Below are positions 8,731-16,713 of a stretch of DNA of 64,000 nt, piece after piece. The stretch spans positions 1 to 64,000 of the forward strand of contig JAGONM010000018.1 of the NCBI GenBank assembly GCA_017993055.1. The letters are read 5' to 3'. Source of the DNA: Armatimonadota bacterium (lineage in GTDB: Bacteria > Armatimonadota > UBA5829 > DTJY01). The translations under genes were made by a program, and so were the position numbers. The number at the start of each line of letters is the position of its first letter. The stretch's first letter is position 1. The notes under the pieces are model-generated. The model made no database searches. It saw only the letters and a list, made by a program, of their open reading frames with translations, and was not told where the DNA came from.

Positions 8731-8832
8731 CCCCGAAAGCCGGCTGGGCGCGAATCCCGCCTATAGTTGGTTTCGGACGAACCGCCAAGCTTCTTTAGAC
8801 TCCGCCTGCGCTCCTCTCACTAAGCAGGTGGA

Positions 8833-9000
8833 TCAACGCCTATCCGAGAGAACCATCGCTCTTCTTTGAACCGCGCAGATTCTGCAGGCATCCGGCCGGT
8901 GCCTGTCACAACAAGGCGTGTTGCGAACATCCCAGCAGTTGAGACCTTCCTCGAATGCCGGACAACCTCTGACGTCGTATTCGCTGCATCGGCTAGACAT
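8833..9000 (-). CDS. 55-residue cysteine-rich protein between riboswitch and c-di-GMP enzyme
   Basis: ATG at 9000 is preceded by a near-perfect Shine-Dalgarno GAGGAGG (9013-9007) at 6-nt spacing. The 55 codons end at TGA 8835-8833. Seven Cys fall in a regular pattern: C5, C13 (GCPAF), C22 (NCWDV), C30-C31 (TPCCDRH), C39 and C42 (DACRIC). Four to six could bind zinc, a cluster or heme; the CP and CW pairs recall two-CW-type mini proteins, but I cannot name a family. It is the first gene after the c-di-GMP-I riboswitch and precedes the HD-GYP/GGDEF gene by about 100 nt. It may be a small c-di-GMP-linked output or redox protein. Confidence 0.7.
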   Translation of the reverse strand: MSSRCSEYDVRGCPAFEEGLNCWDVRNTPCCDRHRPDACRICAVQRRAMVLSDRR

Positions 9001-9093
9001 CTCGAACCTCCTCGTGCCCCCTTGTTCCGGGTCTCGCAGGAGATCAGTGTCCGACTTGCCGATACCGGACGCTGGTCTTTCTGATGCACAGCC

Positions 9094-9153
9094 AAAAAAG
9101 TAACCAGGCTGCCCCAGCCAACCGCGTTCACCGGAACTCCATGCTCCGGTTAC
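9094..9153 (-). terminator. Riboswitch-controlled terminator region
   Basis: On the minus strand, GGCAGCCTGGTT (9113-9102) is followed by AC and six T (9099-9094). It can pair along 12 bases, with one G-U wobble, with AGCCAGGCTGCC (9179-9168), the 3' strand of the riboswitch aptamer. A smaller local hairpin GGCTG-GGG-CAGCC (9119-9107) and a hairpin ACCGGA/TCCGGT (about 9150-9130) lie in the same region. Ligand binding would hide the aptamer strand and block the long stem, predicting an ON switch. Confidence 0.6.
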
Positions 9154-9160
9154 TCGCGGC

Positions 9161-9270
9161 TCACTTCGGCAGCCTGGCTATCAGACCCCCGACCTCCGGC
9201 CGGCGGGGTTCAGATCCATTGGCTTTGCGTCTCCGCCTCTCGACGGGTTTGCCTTTGTCGGTGCTCGGTC
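9161..9270 (-). ncRNA. Cyclic-di-GMP-I (GEMM-I) riboswitch
   Basis: On the minus strand the hallmark pieces occur in order: AAAGGCAAACC, hairpin CCGTC-GAGA-GGCGG with its GNRA tetraloop, GACGCAAAGCC, a GC-rich receptor helix (AACCCC...GGGGTCTGA), and TAGCCAGGCTGCCGA, the conserved 3' strand. This matches the GEMM-I consensus (GGCAAACC, tetraloop stem, GACGCAAAGCC, GGUAGCxxGGUUxCCGA). It sits upstream of the Cys-rich micro-gene and the HD-GYP/GGDEF gene, so c-di-GMP would control the enzyme that makes or degrades it. Confidence 0.88.
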
Positions 9271-9386
9271 GCTATTGTCTCTCATCTGGTCTATGCCACG
9301 TTTGGGGATGGTGGGGTGCTGGTACTTCTGCGGGGTTTTGCGGGATACCACTAAGGGAGTTGGACGGTGGCAGTTGCCCGGAGGTT

Positions 9387-11546
9387 TCAGCTCCGGGCTT
9401 CGGCGATAACCAGCACAAGTCCACTGCGACCGGGAACCCTGATCCTCTGATCAGAGGAGTCACCCTGCGAGGACGATTCGAGTCCCTCGGGGCCGAAGCG
9501 CTCGATTGTGAAGCCCTTCGAGGGAGTGTTCCCGGCCCGGATGAGTGGGAGATGCACTTCGACCTCCCGCTCCTTGTCCGAAACATTCGCCAGCAGGACT
9601 CCAAGCGCGCCGTCCTCCGCCTGCCACGCGGACCCGATCACCGATGGCGTGTCGATCTTGTACGACCCGCTGAACGAGCCGCTTCCCTCGACCGTCAAAC
9701 CAGGATTGTCGCCCGTCGGGGTAACCAGCCCGAGGAAGCGCCCGTACGTCACGAACTGATGCGCGAACCGTCGCGTCCGTGCCAGCGTGCGCAGGTACTC
9801 GGCCTCGTCCCTGTTATCGTCGGCCATGATGACGGCGGGCTGGATCCACCCCATCTGCGAGCCGAATATGAAGCACCTCGCGGTCTTGAAGTTGAACGGA
9901 AGTGTCCTCTGCATGTCGGTCGCCGGGTAGTAGAGGAACCCGAAGTTGACCACCCTGCCCGAGTAGACCGCCTGCCACAGCGGGATGATCGGGTGCTCGC
10001 CGATCGGGGTGTTGACTAGCAGGAGCGCGTCGAACTGGTCGAGCCAGCACTCGGCATTCTCCTCGGTCGTGATCATGCGGTCCTTCGGGATCAGCTTCCG
10101 GGTCTTGTCCAGAAGCTTCCGGTAGCCTCGGTACCAGAAGTCGCCGCCGCCGACCGGATGCCCGTGTTCGGGATCGAAGCACTGGACCGGGTACGCCGCG
10201 CCGATCTGGTCAACGTACACGCCGTTCACGCCTAGCTCGGAGAACATCCGCTTCACCAGGCCGGAAACCTTGTCCTGCCACTGCTTGGTGTACGGGCACA
10301 TTGCGTTGAGCGGCACTTTCGAGCCGTAGATCTCGGTGTACGGCTCGCCGTTCTCCTGGCGGGCGGCGGACTTGCTGCCCCCCTCCTCGTTCCATGTCTT
10401 CGAGTTCGGATCGCACAGCCGGCCGTTGATATACGGCATCACGCGCGTGCCGGCCTCCTGGACCTCCCGGATGCCCTCCGCGAAGCCTGGGAGCGGCGGG
10501 AAGTACTCTGGGTAGAGCGTGTCATAGGGGATGACGTGCCAGCGGTACCAGTGGAGCGAGGTCGGCACGTCGAAGTACGCGAGCGCCTTCTTCGTCACCT
10601 CGACGTTCTGCTCCGCCGAGCCGTCCGGTCGAAGCCAGAGATCGGTCTCCTTGACCCACTTCGGTATCGGGCGCTTCGAGATCGGCCCGGCGCTGCCCCA
10701 CTTAGTGGTGAAGGTCCACTTACTGTAGATCTGGGCCGCGTCCCAGTAGTCGCCGTCGAAGACGCCGACCGCGAACTCATACGGGAGCTTGAACGTGCCG
10801 CCGGACTTCTCAGGGATCGCGGGGTAGTTGGCCATGGTGAAGCCGACACCGTCCTCCCGGGCATGCGCCGAGAGATGCTTGTGGTTGGCGTTCGAGTCGT
10901 GCGCGGCGATGTAGAGCCCGCGCCCCTTGCTGTAAAACGCGACGAACTGCATCGCGGCCGAGCATGAAGGATAAGTGCCGCCGTAGCCGACCCCGGGCCT
11001 CATGGCGTACTCGACGCCCCACCCCGCCGGCGCCGCCAGCTTCAGGCCTTTCTCCTGCTTGATGTTCGGGATGATCGGGAAGTCGGCGCGCATCACCTTC
11101 CAGCCGTCGGGAAGTTCGACCCGGAGCGTCCAGCAGGAGATCGGATCGTTCGGCTCGAGCCGGACACTCATCGTCACGGTCGCCGACTGCGATCCGAGCG
11201 GGATGGTAGACGTGAACTCGGCCTTGCCGCCGCCGGTCTTTACGCCGGTAAGTTCGACATCGCCGCTGCCGACCTCGCGGGAGGCGTTCCCGGGCCAGCG
11301 GAGATCGAGCCTCCACAGCGAAGCGCCCGGTCCGAACGCGCCGAGCCGCTCGCCGCCGCGGCCGAAGATGCTATTCAGGGCGAGATGCTTCTCAGACGTG
11401 CCGAACGTCAGGCTGATGATGCCGTTCTCGAGGGTGACGGCATCCGGTGTCTTCGAGATTCGTACGGACTGCGCCGCCATAGCTGCCTCCATCGTGCTCA
11501 GTAATATGCAGAGCCCCAGCAGTACCGGGGCGAGTCGTCCTGTCAT
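9387..11546 (-). CDS. Secreted DUF6259-type glycoside-hydrolase-like protein
   Basis: 719 residues from ATG 11546 (GAGG nine nt upstream), with a signal peptide ending near AMAAQS (25). The N-terminal half is a beta-rich region. The centre (about 280-600) looks like a TIM barrel of the DUF6259 group: HWYRWH, VMPYINGRLCD, GVNGVYVDQIG and MITTEENAECWLD. The Asp in VYVDQIG and the Glu in TTEENAE are candidate acid/base residues. A beta-sandwich C-terminus follows. The family is linked to glycan breakdown, with no fixed substrate. A likely promoter with extended -10 lies at 11581-11589. Confidence 0.72.
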   Translation of the reverse strand: MTGRLAPVLLGLCILLSTMEAAMAAQSVRISKTPDAVTLENGIISLTFGTSEKHLALNSIFGRGGERLGAFGPGASLWRLDLRWPGNASREVGSGDVELTGVKTGGGKAEFTSTIPLGSQSATVTMSVRLEPNDPISCWTLRVELPDGWKVMRADFPIIPNIKQEKGLKLAAPAGWGVEYAMRPGVGYGGTYPSCSAAMQFVAFYSKGRGLYIAAHDSNANHKHLSAHAREDGVGFTMANYPAIPEKSGGTFKLPYEFAVGVFDGDYWDAAQIYSKWTFTTKWGSAGPISKRPIPKWVKETDLWLRPDGSAEQNVEVTKKALAYFDVPTSLHWYRWHVIPYDTLYPEYFPPLPGFAEGIREVQEAGTRVMPYINGRLCDPNSKTWNEEGGSKSAARQENGEPYTEIYGSKVPLNAMCPYTKQWQDKVSGLVKRMFSELGVNGVYVDQIGAAYPVQCFDPEHGHPVGGGDFWYRGYRKLLDKTRKLIPKDRMITTEENAECWLDQFDALLLVNTPIGEHPIIPLWQAVYSGRVVNFGFLYYPATDMQRTLPFNFKTARCFIFGSQMGWIQPAVIMADDNRDEAEYLRTLARTRRFAHQFVTYGRFLGLVTPTGDNPGLTVEGSGSFSGSYKIDTPSVIGSAWQAEDGALGVLLANVSDKEREVEVHLPLIRAGNTPSKGFTIERFGPEGLESSSQGDSSDQRIRVPGRSGLVLVIAEARS

Positions 11547-11580
11547 GGATGTACACCTCGCATGCAGAGCATTCCTTGCC

Positions 11581-11622
11581 ATGATAGCAGAAAGGCTCGG
11601 GTTCATCCATAACCCGGGCCTT
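11581..11622 (-). promoter_or_regulatory. Weak terminator followed by an extended -10 promoter
   Basis: On the minus strand a hairpin formed by CGGGTT and AACCCG arms with flanking GGC/GCC (about 11622-11594) and a short T run follow the PEP-CTERM gene. The motif TGCTATCAT (11589-11581), an extended -10, follows directly and would start transcription near 11574, 28 nt before the DUF6259 start. No clear -35 is visible. Confidence 0.4.
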
Positions 11623-11656
11623 GGTGGCACGAAACACGCATCAACGCTCCCAGAGG

Positions 11657-12862
11657 TCACACCTTCCCGCGGACGCGCCTCCTCAGCGCCCCGAGGATGC
11701 CGATTCCACCCACTCCGAACGCCAGGAGTGAGGACGGCTCGGGGACGACGTAGTGCCACAGGATCGCTTCGTCGTAACCCGTGAGGGTGTTATAGGCCCA
11801 GCCCGTGATCCAGGTGCCGTCGTCCGCCACATCAACGTCGGTCGCGTACGACGACACGTAGTGACTCCCCAGCATGCCGTGCAGGTCTATCCAACTGTCT
11901 GGGGTCCCGCTCCACAATGCCGCGTGCCAGGTGTGGCTCACGACCTCCACGCGGCCGACCTGCATCCCGTGCGAAATACCGGCAACACTAGAGGATACTG
12001 CTGCCGACGGATGGAGGTCAACGAAGCTCTCCGCAGTGCCATGCCACAGGGCGGCGTGGTGGAATATGCCGACCTGCGCCCACCCTGCCTGTTCCCCCTG
12101 TGAAGTGGCGCTAGCAGATGACTGAACGCTACCCACCGGATGGAGGTCAACGAAGCTCTCCGCAGTCCCGTACCACATGGCCGCGTGACCATAGCCGCCA
12201 AACCACGCAGACCCGACCTGCGACCCAGCGGAGACGCCGCGGGCTTGGGAGAGCTCAGCCCCAGATGGATTGAGGTCAACAAAGCTGTCTGCAGTCCCGC
12301 TCCACAACGCCGCGTGATAGCGGCCGACAGTCGCGTATCCCACCTGCTGGCTGCCTGAGACGCCGTGGGCCTGAGACTGGGAACTGCCGTCGGGGTTCAG
12401 GTCAACCCAACTCTCGGCTGTCCCGTACCACAGGGCCGCATGATACTCGATGCCGATCTGTGTAGCCCCCACCTGCTTTCCATCGCAGACGGCGCCAGCG
12501 CCTGAGTGCTCGACAGCGGCCGGGTGGAGGTCAGCGAAGTTCTCCGCCGCGCCATTCCAAACCACGGCGTGGCGACGGCCCATGAACGTCGCTGAGCCGA
12601 CCTGCTGACCGTCGGAAACGCCGGAGGCGTATGATGACGTGCTTCCCGCAGGGTTGAGATATGTCACAGTCCATCCGCCGAACGCGGACGTACCGCAGAG
12701 CGTGAGTGCGAGGGTAGCCGCGAAGAGCGCGACGCACCTCACTGTCAGATACAACCCCCCACGCGCAGCTTCGCAGCCAAGGAGATGGGCAAGCCGCTTG
12801 GCCACGCCCGCGTGGACTGCGTTAGAGTAACAAGAACCGCTGAGAACACATATCCTATTCAC
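11657..12862 (-). CDS. PEP-CTERM protein made of HAF-type repeats
   Basis: 401 residues. The GTG start at 12862 is supported by GGGAGG five nt upstream, which gives an unusually long N-region before the signal core (ALFAATLALTLCGTSAFG, about 45-62). Six or more repeats of about 45-50 residues follow, each with HAALWxGTAESFVDLHP and then GVSxGxQVG, the pattern of the HAF extracellular repeat. The C-terminus is a PEP-CTERM sorting signal: VPEPSSLLAFG, a hydrophobic helix, then RRRVRGKV. Such proteins are processed by an exosortase and become surface or exopolysaccharide-matrix proteins; no exosortase is in this window. Confidence 0.85.
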   Translation of the reverse strand: MNRICVLSGSCYSNAVHAGVAKRLAHLLGCEAARGGLYLTVRCVALFAATLALTLCGTSAFGGWTVTYLNPAGSTSSYASGVSDGQQVGSATFMGRRHAVVWNGAAENFADLHPAAVEHSGAGAVCDGKQVGATQIGIEYHAALWYGTAESWVDLNPDGSSQSQAHGVSGSQQVGYATVGRYHAALWSGTADSFVDLNPSGAELSQARGVSAGSQVGSAWFGGYGHAAMWYGTAESFVDLHPVGSVQSSASATSQGEQAGWAQVGIFHHAALWHGTAESFVDLHPSAAVSSSVAGISHGMQVGRVEVVSHTWHAALWSGTPDSWIDLHGMLGSHYVSSYATDVDVADDGTWITGWAYNTLTGYDEAILWHYVVPEPSSLLAFGVGGIGILGALRRRVRGKV

Positions 12863-12898
12863 TTAAGCCTCCCTTGGCGTAGTTCGCAGTGCGCCATT

Positions 12899-15589
12899 TC
12901 AGAGTTCAGAACAGAAAGCTTGCAGCATTGACGGCACTGCGACAGGCATCCATTCCTGGTCGTAAATGTGTCCGTTTCGTGTGGTCACGAATAGCCACCT
13001 GCGCCATATGCCTTCGTCGAGAGTGTAGCATACAGCGGGGGACGAGGATATCGGTCCTCCAATCGCCCCTGTCACATCCACCGCATCGGGGAGAAGCAGC
13101 TTGTTTCCGGGCGGTTCGGTGAAACCAACCAGACGACGTGCCTGCAACAGACCCTTGTCATTCCCGTGCAAGACAACTCCACTCGTCAATGCCGGGGAAG
13201 CAAATGCATGGCCGTCTGTGTCCCAGATCTGTATGGCTTCGACTTCATTGGTGTCAAAGCCGAAGTGGTAGAGGTCTATGCCGGTTTCGTCTCCGACATA
13301 GATACCATCCGGGCAGAGCGCCGGCGTGGTCCTGACCTCTGCATTCGTGAAGCCGTTCCACTGCAATCCGAACGTTGAGGCGTCAAGACCATACATGTTG
13401 TACTGCCCGCTTTCGGGAGCACAGAGCGTGCTGCCGAAGTACACGATTCCATCCATATACGAGGGAGACGATTCGAGACAATCGAGCCCGTAGGGGTCCT
13501 GCTGCGTGGGGGTCTCATTCGGATACCTGGCCGCAATCTGTCCCTCCAGGGCGTGCCCGGCGGCGTAGACCTTGTACGCGTAGCCGTCATCCGACGTAAC
13601 GAAGACATAATCCGCGCCGCCTGCCTCGGCCAACATCGGGGAGGATGTGCCCGTGATGCCGTCTTGGGCATACTGGTTCAACGTAGTGGTGAACACCTCG
13701 TCGCCCGTTGCGGCGTCCACTGCCACAAGCTCGTTCATCTCGTTACCGATGTAGACTACGCCTTCCCACACGACCGGCGCGGCGAGAATCATGGACTCTG
13801 TGTCATACTGCCAGCGAAGCGCACCGGAGGATGCGCTGACTGCGTAGAGCTTCCCCTTCGCACAGCCGAAGAACACTCGCAGGTCCGGGCCGGTAGCCGT
13901 GTCCACCCAGGCGACCGCCGGCGTGGACGCCACTCCACCTGAAAGCGCGGACTGACCGGTGTCCGGGTAGGTCCAGACGCTCGCACCCTCGAAATCGAAG
14001 CAGTAAAGACGTCCGGACGAGCTGGTGTAAGTGCCGTTGAAGCCGCCGACGTAGACTCGCCTGACGGTCTCGCCGTTCTCCCTCCACATCTTCACTACAG
14101 GCGACGAATCGAATATCGGATGATCGACCTGGTTCTGAAGGGCATTGCGATGATTGTCTGGCTGCGGGACAAACGGGGGATTCGGATAACGGGCCCTCTG
14201 TCCGTCGAGGGTCGGCACCTCTGCGGTCCATGCCCTGTACATGGTGATGGTCTCGTTCGCACCCACTCCGCCAAGATCGGGCACCGGGCTGCGGCCAGTG
14301 TGATGGGGATCGTGCATGAACATCGGCCAGTCACAAAACTCCACATCATCGAACGCCACATCGCCTCCGATCCCGGTCCGAGGTCTGAGCACGCGGATCA
14401 GCGCCTCCTCGGGTTCCTCTACGGACGCCATACTGCTGATACCAATGACCTGCAGCCGCCACCCCTTCTCGACGAGCGCCAGTTCGCTGCCGACTACTCC
14501 ACCCGTGCTCCAATCCCAACTGACTCTGATCCCCAGCACCGGATTGCTCTGCGCATCGGTATGGGTGGTATCATCGAGGGCGGAACCGTCGTCCAGGTAG
14601 AAGCAGTGTTCGGCGGGACAGACCTCGGTCACGACGCCCCAGGTCTTAACGAGCAGGCCGATGTTGTTCAGCCCCCTGCCGTTCAGGACGCCCGCCTGGA
14701 GTATGGTCTGACCGTCGGCGAAGTCGCACCCGCCGATGTCCCGGTTCGGCAGGCCAAGCGGCAGGACTTCGCCGGAGCCCGTCACGCTGACGGTCGCTTC
14801 ATCTATGAATCTCTCCCCATCGTCCGAGGTAGCCATCGTGCCTGCGGAGATCGTTACCACGTCACCGGGAACGTATGTGCCCGAGGTCGGAACTACCCGA
14901 ATGCCGCACGAGCGATCCGGTTCCTCGACATAGAAACAGCCCGAGAACTGGTTCGTGCCGGCGGTCACTATCTTGCCGGTCAACGATTCCGGGATCGGGT
15001 CGTCATCTCCGGCGCTCTTGGCCTTCGCGATACTGTGATCCGGCAGCGTCATCTGGGCGAGAGGCGGCGGGTCGCCTTCGCCGGGCGGCTGGGGATCGTC
15101 GAGGAGCAGGTTCATCTCCGGAGACGAAAGGCTGAACAGGAAGACGGACGGCCTGACTTCCAACCAGCCTCGGGTCGGCCATACGCTCGCGTCGAAGAGA
15201 CCCTTCAAGGGAGGAACAGCCGGGGCGAGATAGCCGTATCTGTCGAGGTAGTAGGCGATCCGGTCGCAGAGGACGGCTCTTCCGCCCCTGGGCAGCGTGG
15301 TCATGACGCCTTCGAGATCAATGGTCTGCCCGGGGAGAAGTCCCGGCGGAGGGCTGAACAGCGCGGGGAGCGAGGTCGTCTTATCCCACCATTCGTGGAC
15401 GGACACTCCGGCGGTGTCTACTCGTCCGATGATCACCATCGTGAGGCTCGCGCGCGCTCCGTCAGGCTGAGTGAGTGCGTACCCGATCGTGCCGGGGCCG
15501 GCGGCGTAGTCCATCGCCGCTTGTCCTATACCGGCGGTCAGGCAGAGAAGCGCGAGTAATATCACCCCCGTTGTTCTTACGGCTTGCAC
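12899..15589 (-). CDS. Secreted PQQ-like beta-propeller protein with OB-type module
   Basis: 896 residues. GTG 15589 was chosen because GGGAGGG lies seven nt upstream; the ATG at 15610 lacks such a site. A signal peptide (VILLALLCLTAGIGQA) is followed by OB-fold-like modules at about 200-400 (FYVEEPDRSCGIRV, YVPGDVV, VLNGRGLNNIGLLVKTWGVV). A PQQ/quinoprotein-like propeller follows (about 430-880; WPMFMHDPHHTGRS, LYAVSASSGALRWQY, VAVDAATGDEVF). Propellers of this type bind ligands or stack as secreted scaffolds; PQQ enzymatic residues were not evident. The gene sits behind a sigma-54 promoter, so an enhancer-binding activator should switch it on. Confidence 0.82.
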   Translation of the reverse strand: MQAVRTTGVILLALLCLTAGIGQAAMDYAAGPGTIGYALTQPDGARASLTMVIIGRVDTAGVSVHEWWDKTTSLPALFSPPPGLLPGQTIDLEGVMTTLPRGGRAVLCDRIAYYLDRYGYLAPAVPPLKGLFDASVWPTRGWLEVRPSVFLFSLSSPEMNLLLDDPQPPGEGDPPPLAQMTLPDHSIAKAKSAGDDDPIPESLTGKIVTAGTNQFSGCFYVEEPDRSCGIRVVPTSGTYVPGDVVTISAGTMATSDDGERFIDEATVSVTGSGEVLPLGLPNRDIGGCDFADGQTILQAGVLNGRGLNNIGLLVKTWGVVTEVCPAEHCFYLDDGSALDDTTHTDAQSNPVLGIRVSWDWSTGGVVGSELALVEKGWRLQVIGISSMASVEEPEEALIRVLRPRTGIGGDVAFDDVEFCDWPMFMHDPHHTGRSPVPDLGGVGANETITMYRAWTAEVPTLDGQRARYPNPPFVPQPDNHRNALQNQVDHPIFDSSPVVKMWRENGETVRRVYVGGFNGTYTSSSGRLYCFDFEGASVWTYPDTGQSALSGGVASTPAVAWVDTATGPDLRVFFGCAKGKLYAVSASSGALRWQYDTESMILAAPVVWEGVVYIGNEMNELVAVDAATGDEVFTTTLNQYAQDGITGTSSPMLAEAGGADYVFVTSDDGYAYKVYAAGHALEGQIAARYPNETPTQQDPYGLDCLESSPSYMDGIVYFGSTLCAPESGQYNMYGLDASTFGLQWNGFTNAEVRTTPALCPDGIYVGDETGIDLYHFGFDTNEVEAIQIWDTDGHAFASPALTSGVVLHGNDKGLLQARRLVGFTEPPGNKLLLPDAVDVTGAIGGPISSSPAVCYTLDEGIWRRWLFVTTRNGHIYDQEWMPVAVPSMLQAFCSEL

Positions 15590-15673
15590 TTCGATGCCCT
15601 CCCGGTGCATGGCGAATGTGCGCTGCTACCCTGCTTTGACAAACAGGCGTGCCGATTTGTTCCAATGCATACC

Positions 15674-15691
15674 TTGCAAGAATCGTGCCAA
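15674..15691 (-). promoter_or_regulatory. Sigma-54 promoter for the beta-propeller gene
   Basis: On the minus strand TTGGCACGATTCTTGCAA (15691-15674) matches the -24/-12 consensus TGGCACG-N4-TTGC exactly, with GG at 15689-15688 and GC at 15677-15676. Predicted start near 15664, about 75 nt before the GTG at 15589. The same core occurs at the sRNA promoters at 30.2-30.6 kb and 49.1 kb. Confidence 0.88.
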
Positions 15692-15715
15692 GAGGTGCGG
15701 TTTCGAGAAATTTCC

Positions 15716-16591
15716 CTACCGCCCCAGCGCCACGATCAGCGCCGCGGTGACGCCCCAGAGGAGGATGTTGACGAGGAGCGGCTTGTCGCGCACGACGAGC
15801 ATCTCCGGGCTCTCCACCCCGAGCCGGTGGTGGATCAGGAACAGGTAGCGGAAGATGCCGTAGACCACGAACGGGAGGGTGACCAGCAGGAGCGGGTGGG
15901 CTATCCCCGTGCGCGAGAAGATGGTGTAGAGCGCGTAGAAGACGATCGTCGAGGCCGCCGTGATGTTGATCATCTGATCCGCGAAGGCGATCGTGTAGTC
16001 CTCCAGCGACGGGCGGTGCTCCCCGGCCGCCGCTTCCATCGCGGCCAGCTCCTCCCGGCGCTTCGCCAGCGCGAGCATGAGCGCGATAAGGGCCGTGCAG
16101 ATCAGCAGCCATCGGGAGATCTGGACGCCGATCACGACCGCTCCCGCCGCCGCCCGCAGCACGAATCCCGCCGCGATGAGCATCACGTCGAGGATCACGA
16201 CCTCCTTCAGCCGCACCGAGTAGGCCGTGAAGATGAGCATGTACACGGATGCCGCCGCGCCGAACTTCCACCCCAGGGCGAACGACCCGCCGAGGCCGAG
16301 TACGGTCAGCGCCGCGAATGCCCCGACCGCCGACCGTCCGCTGAGCCGCCCGGACGCGACCGGGCGCAGGCGCTTCTTCTCGTGAAGGCGGTCGCGCCCG
16401 GCGTCGAGCGTGTCGTTGAGCAGGTAGACGGCGCCGGAAAGCACGCAGAAGAGGGCGAATGCCAGGACGGCCCGCAGGTAGTCCGCCGGCGGGTGGGGCA
16501 CGTCGAGCGTGAAGATCAGCCCGGCGAAGACAAACAGGTTCTTCAGCCACTGCCGGGGGCGCATGGCCTCGAGGATCGTGAGCATAGGCAT
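15716..16591 (-). CDS. UbiA-family decaprenyl-phosphate phosphoribosyltransferase-like protein
   Basis: 291 residues, nearly all in membrane helices, with the prenyltransferase Asp motif NDTLDAGRDRLHEKKRLRP (about 59-77) and the N-terminal signature MRPRQWLKNLFVFAGLIF typical of the decaprenyl-phosphate phosphoribosyltransferase branch. That enzyme moves phosphoribose from PRPP to a polyprenyl phosphate on the way to arabinosyl donors; non-actinobacterial relatives probably use the lipid-linked pentose for other cell-surface glycans. The second conserved region (about 170-190) contains DQMINITAA. No arabinan enzymes are nearby, so substrate assignment is by family only. Confidence 0.85.
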   Translation of the reverse strand: MPMLTILEAMRPRQWLKNLFVFAGLIFTLDVPHPPADYLRAVLAFALFCVLSGAVYLLNDTLDAGRDRLHEKKRLRPVASGRLSGRSAVGAFAALTVLGLGGSFALGWKFGAAASVYMLIFTAYSVRLKEVVILDVMLIAAGFVLRAAAGAVVIGVQISRWLLICTALIALMLALAKRREELAAMEAAAGEHRPSLEDYTIAFADQMINITAASTIVFYALYTIFSRTGIAHPLLLVTLPFVVYGIFRYLFLIHHRLGVESPEMLVVRDKPLLVNILLWGVTAALIVALGR

Positions 16592-16605
16592 AGGGAGAGT
16601 GAACA

Positions 16606-16692
16606 GTAATGAGTGATTAGTTATTAGTGATTAGTGATTAGTTATTGGCAGGAGCGACGTCCGCCCATCACCAATCACCCATCACTAATCAC
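16606..16692. repeat. Tandem ATCACTAATCACC-type repeat with inverted arms
   Basis: GTGATTAGT-like units (16615-16650) and their complement (16664-16692; ATCACCAATCACCCATCACT) face each other around a 25-nt spacer. Similar strings occur at 51090-51135 and 51597-51640. Intergenic; it could form a long hairpin after the PKD-protein gene's neighbour. Confidence 0.6.
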
Positions 16693-16713
16693 CCGTAACC
16701 GACCGCCGGTCCC

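Noticed and set aside
8820-9131. A 103-residue minus-strand frame upstream of the c-di-GMP enzyme
   Set aside because: It starts inside the riboswitch terminator and uses another frame than the 55-codon gene with the strong Shine-Dalgarno.
11625-11642. TGGCACGAAACACGC as a further sigma-54 site
   Set aside because: It has the -24 element but ACGC instead of TTGC at -12, and points away from any gene start.
14120-15559. A 479-residue plus-strand frame
   Set aside because: Antiparallel shadow of the secreted beta-propeller gene. It has no ribosome site, and its Arg/Asp-rich composition is typical of a GC shadow.
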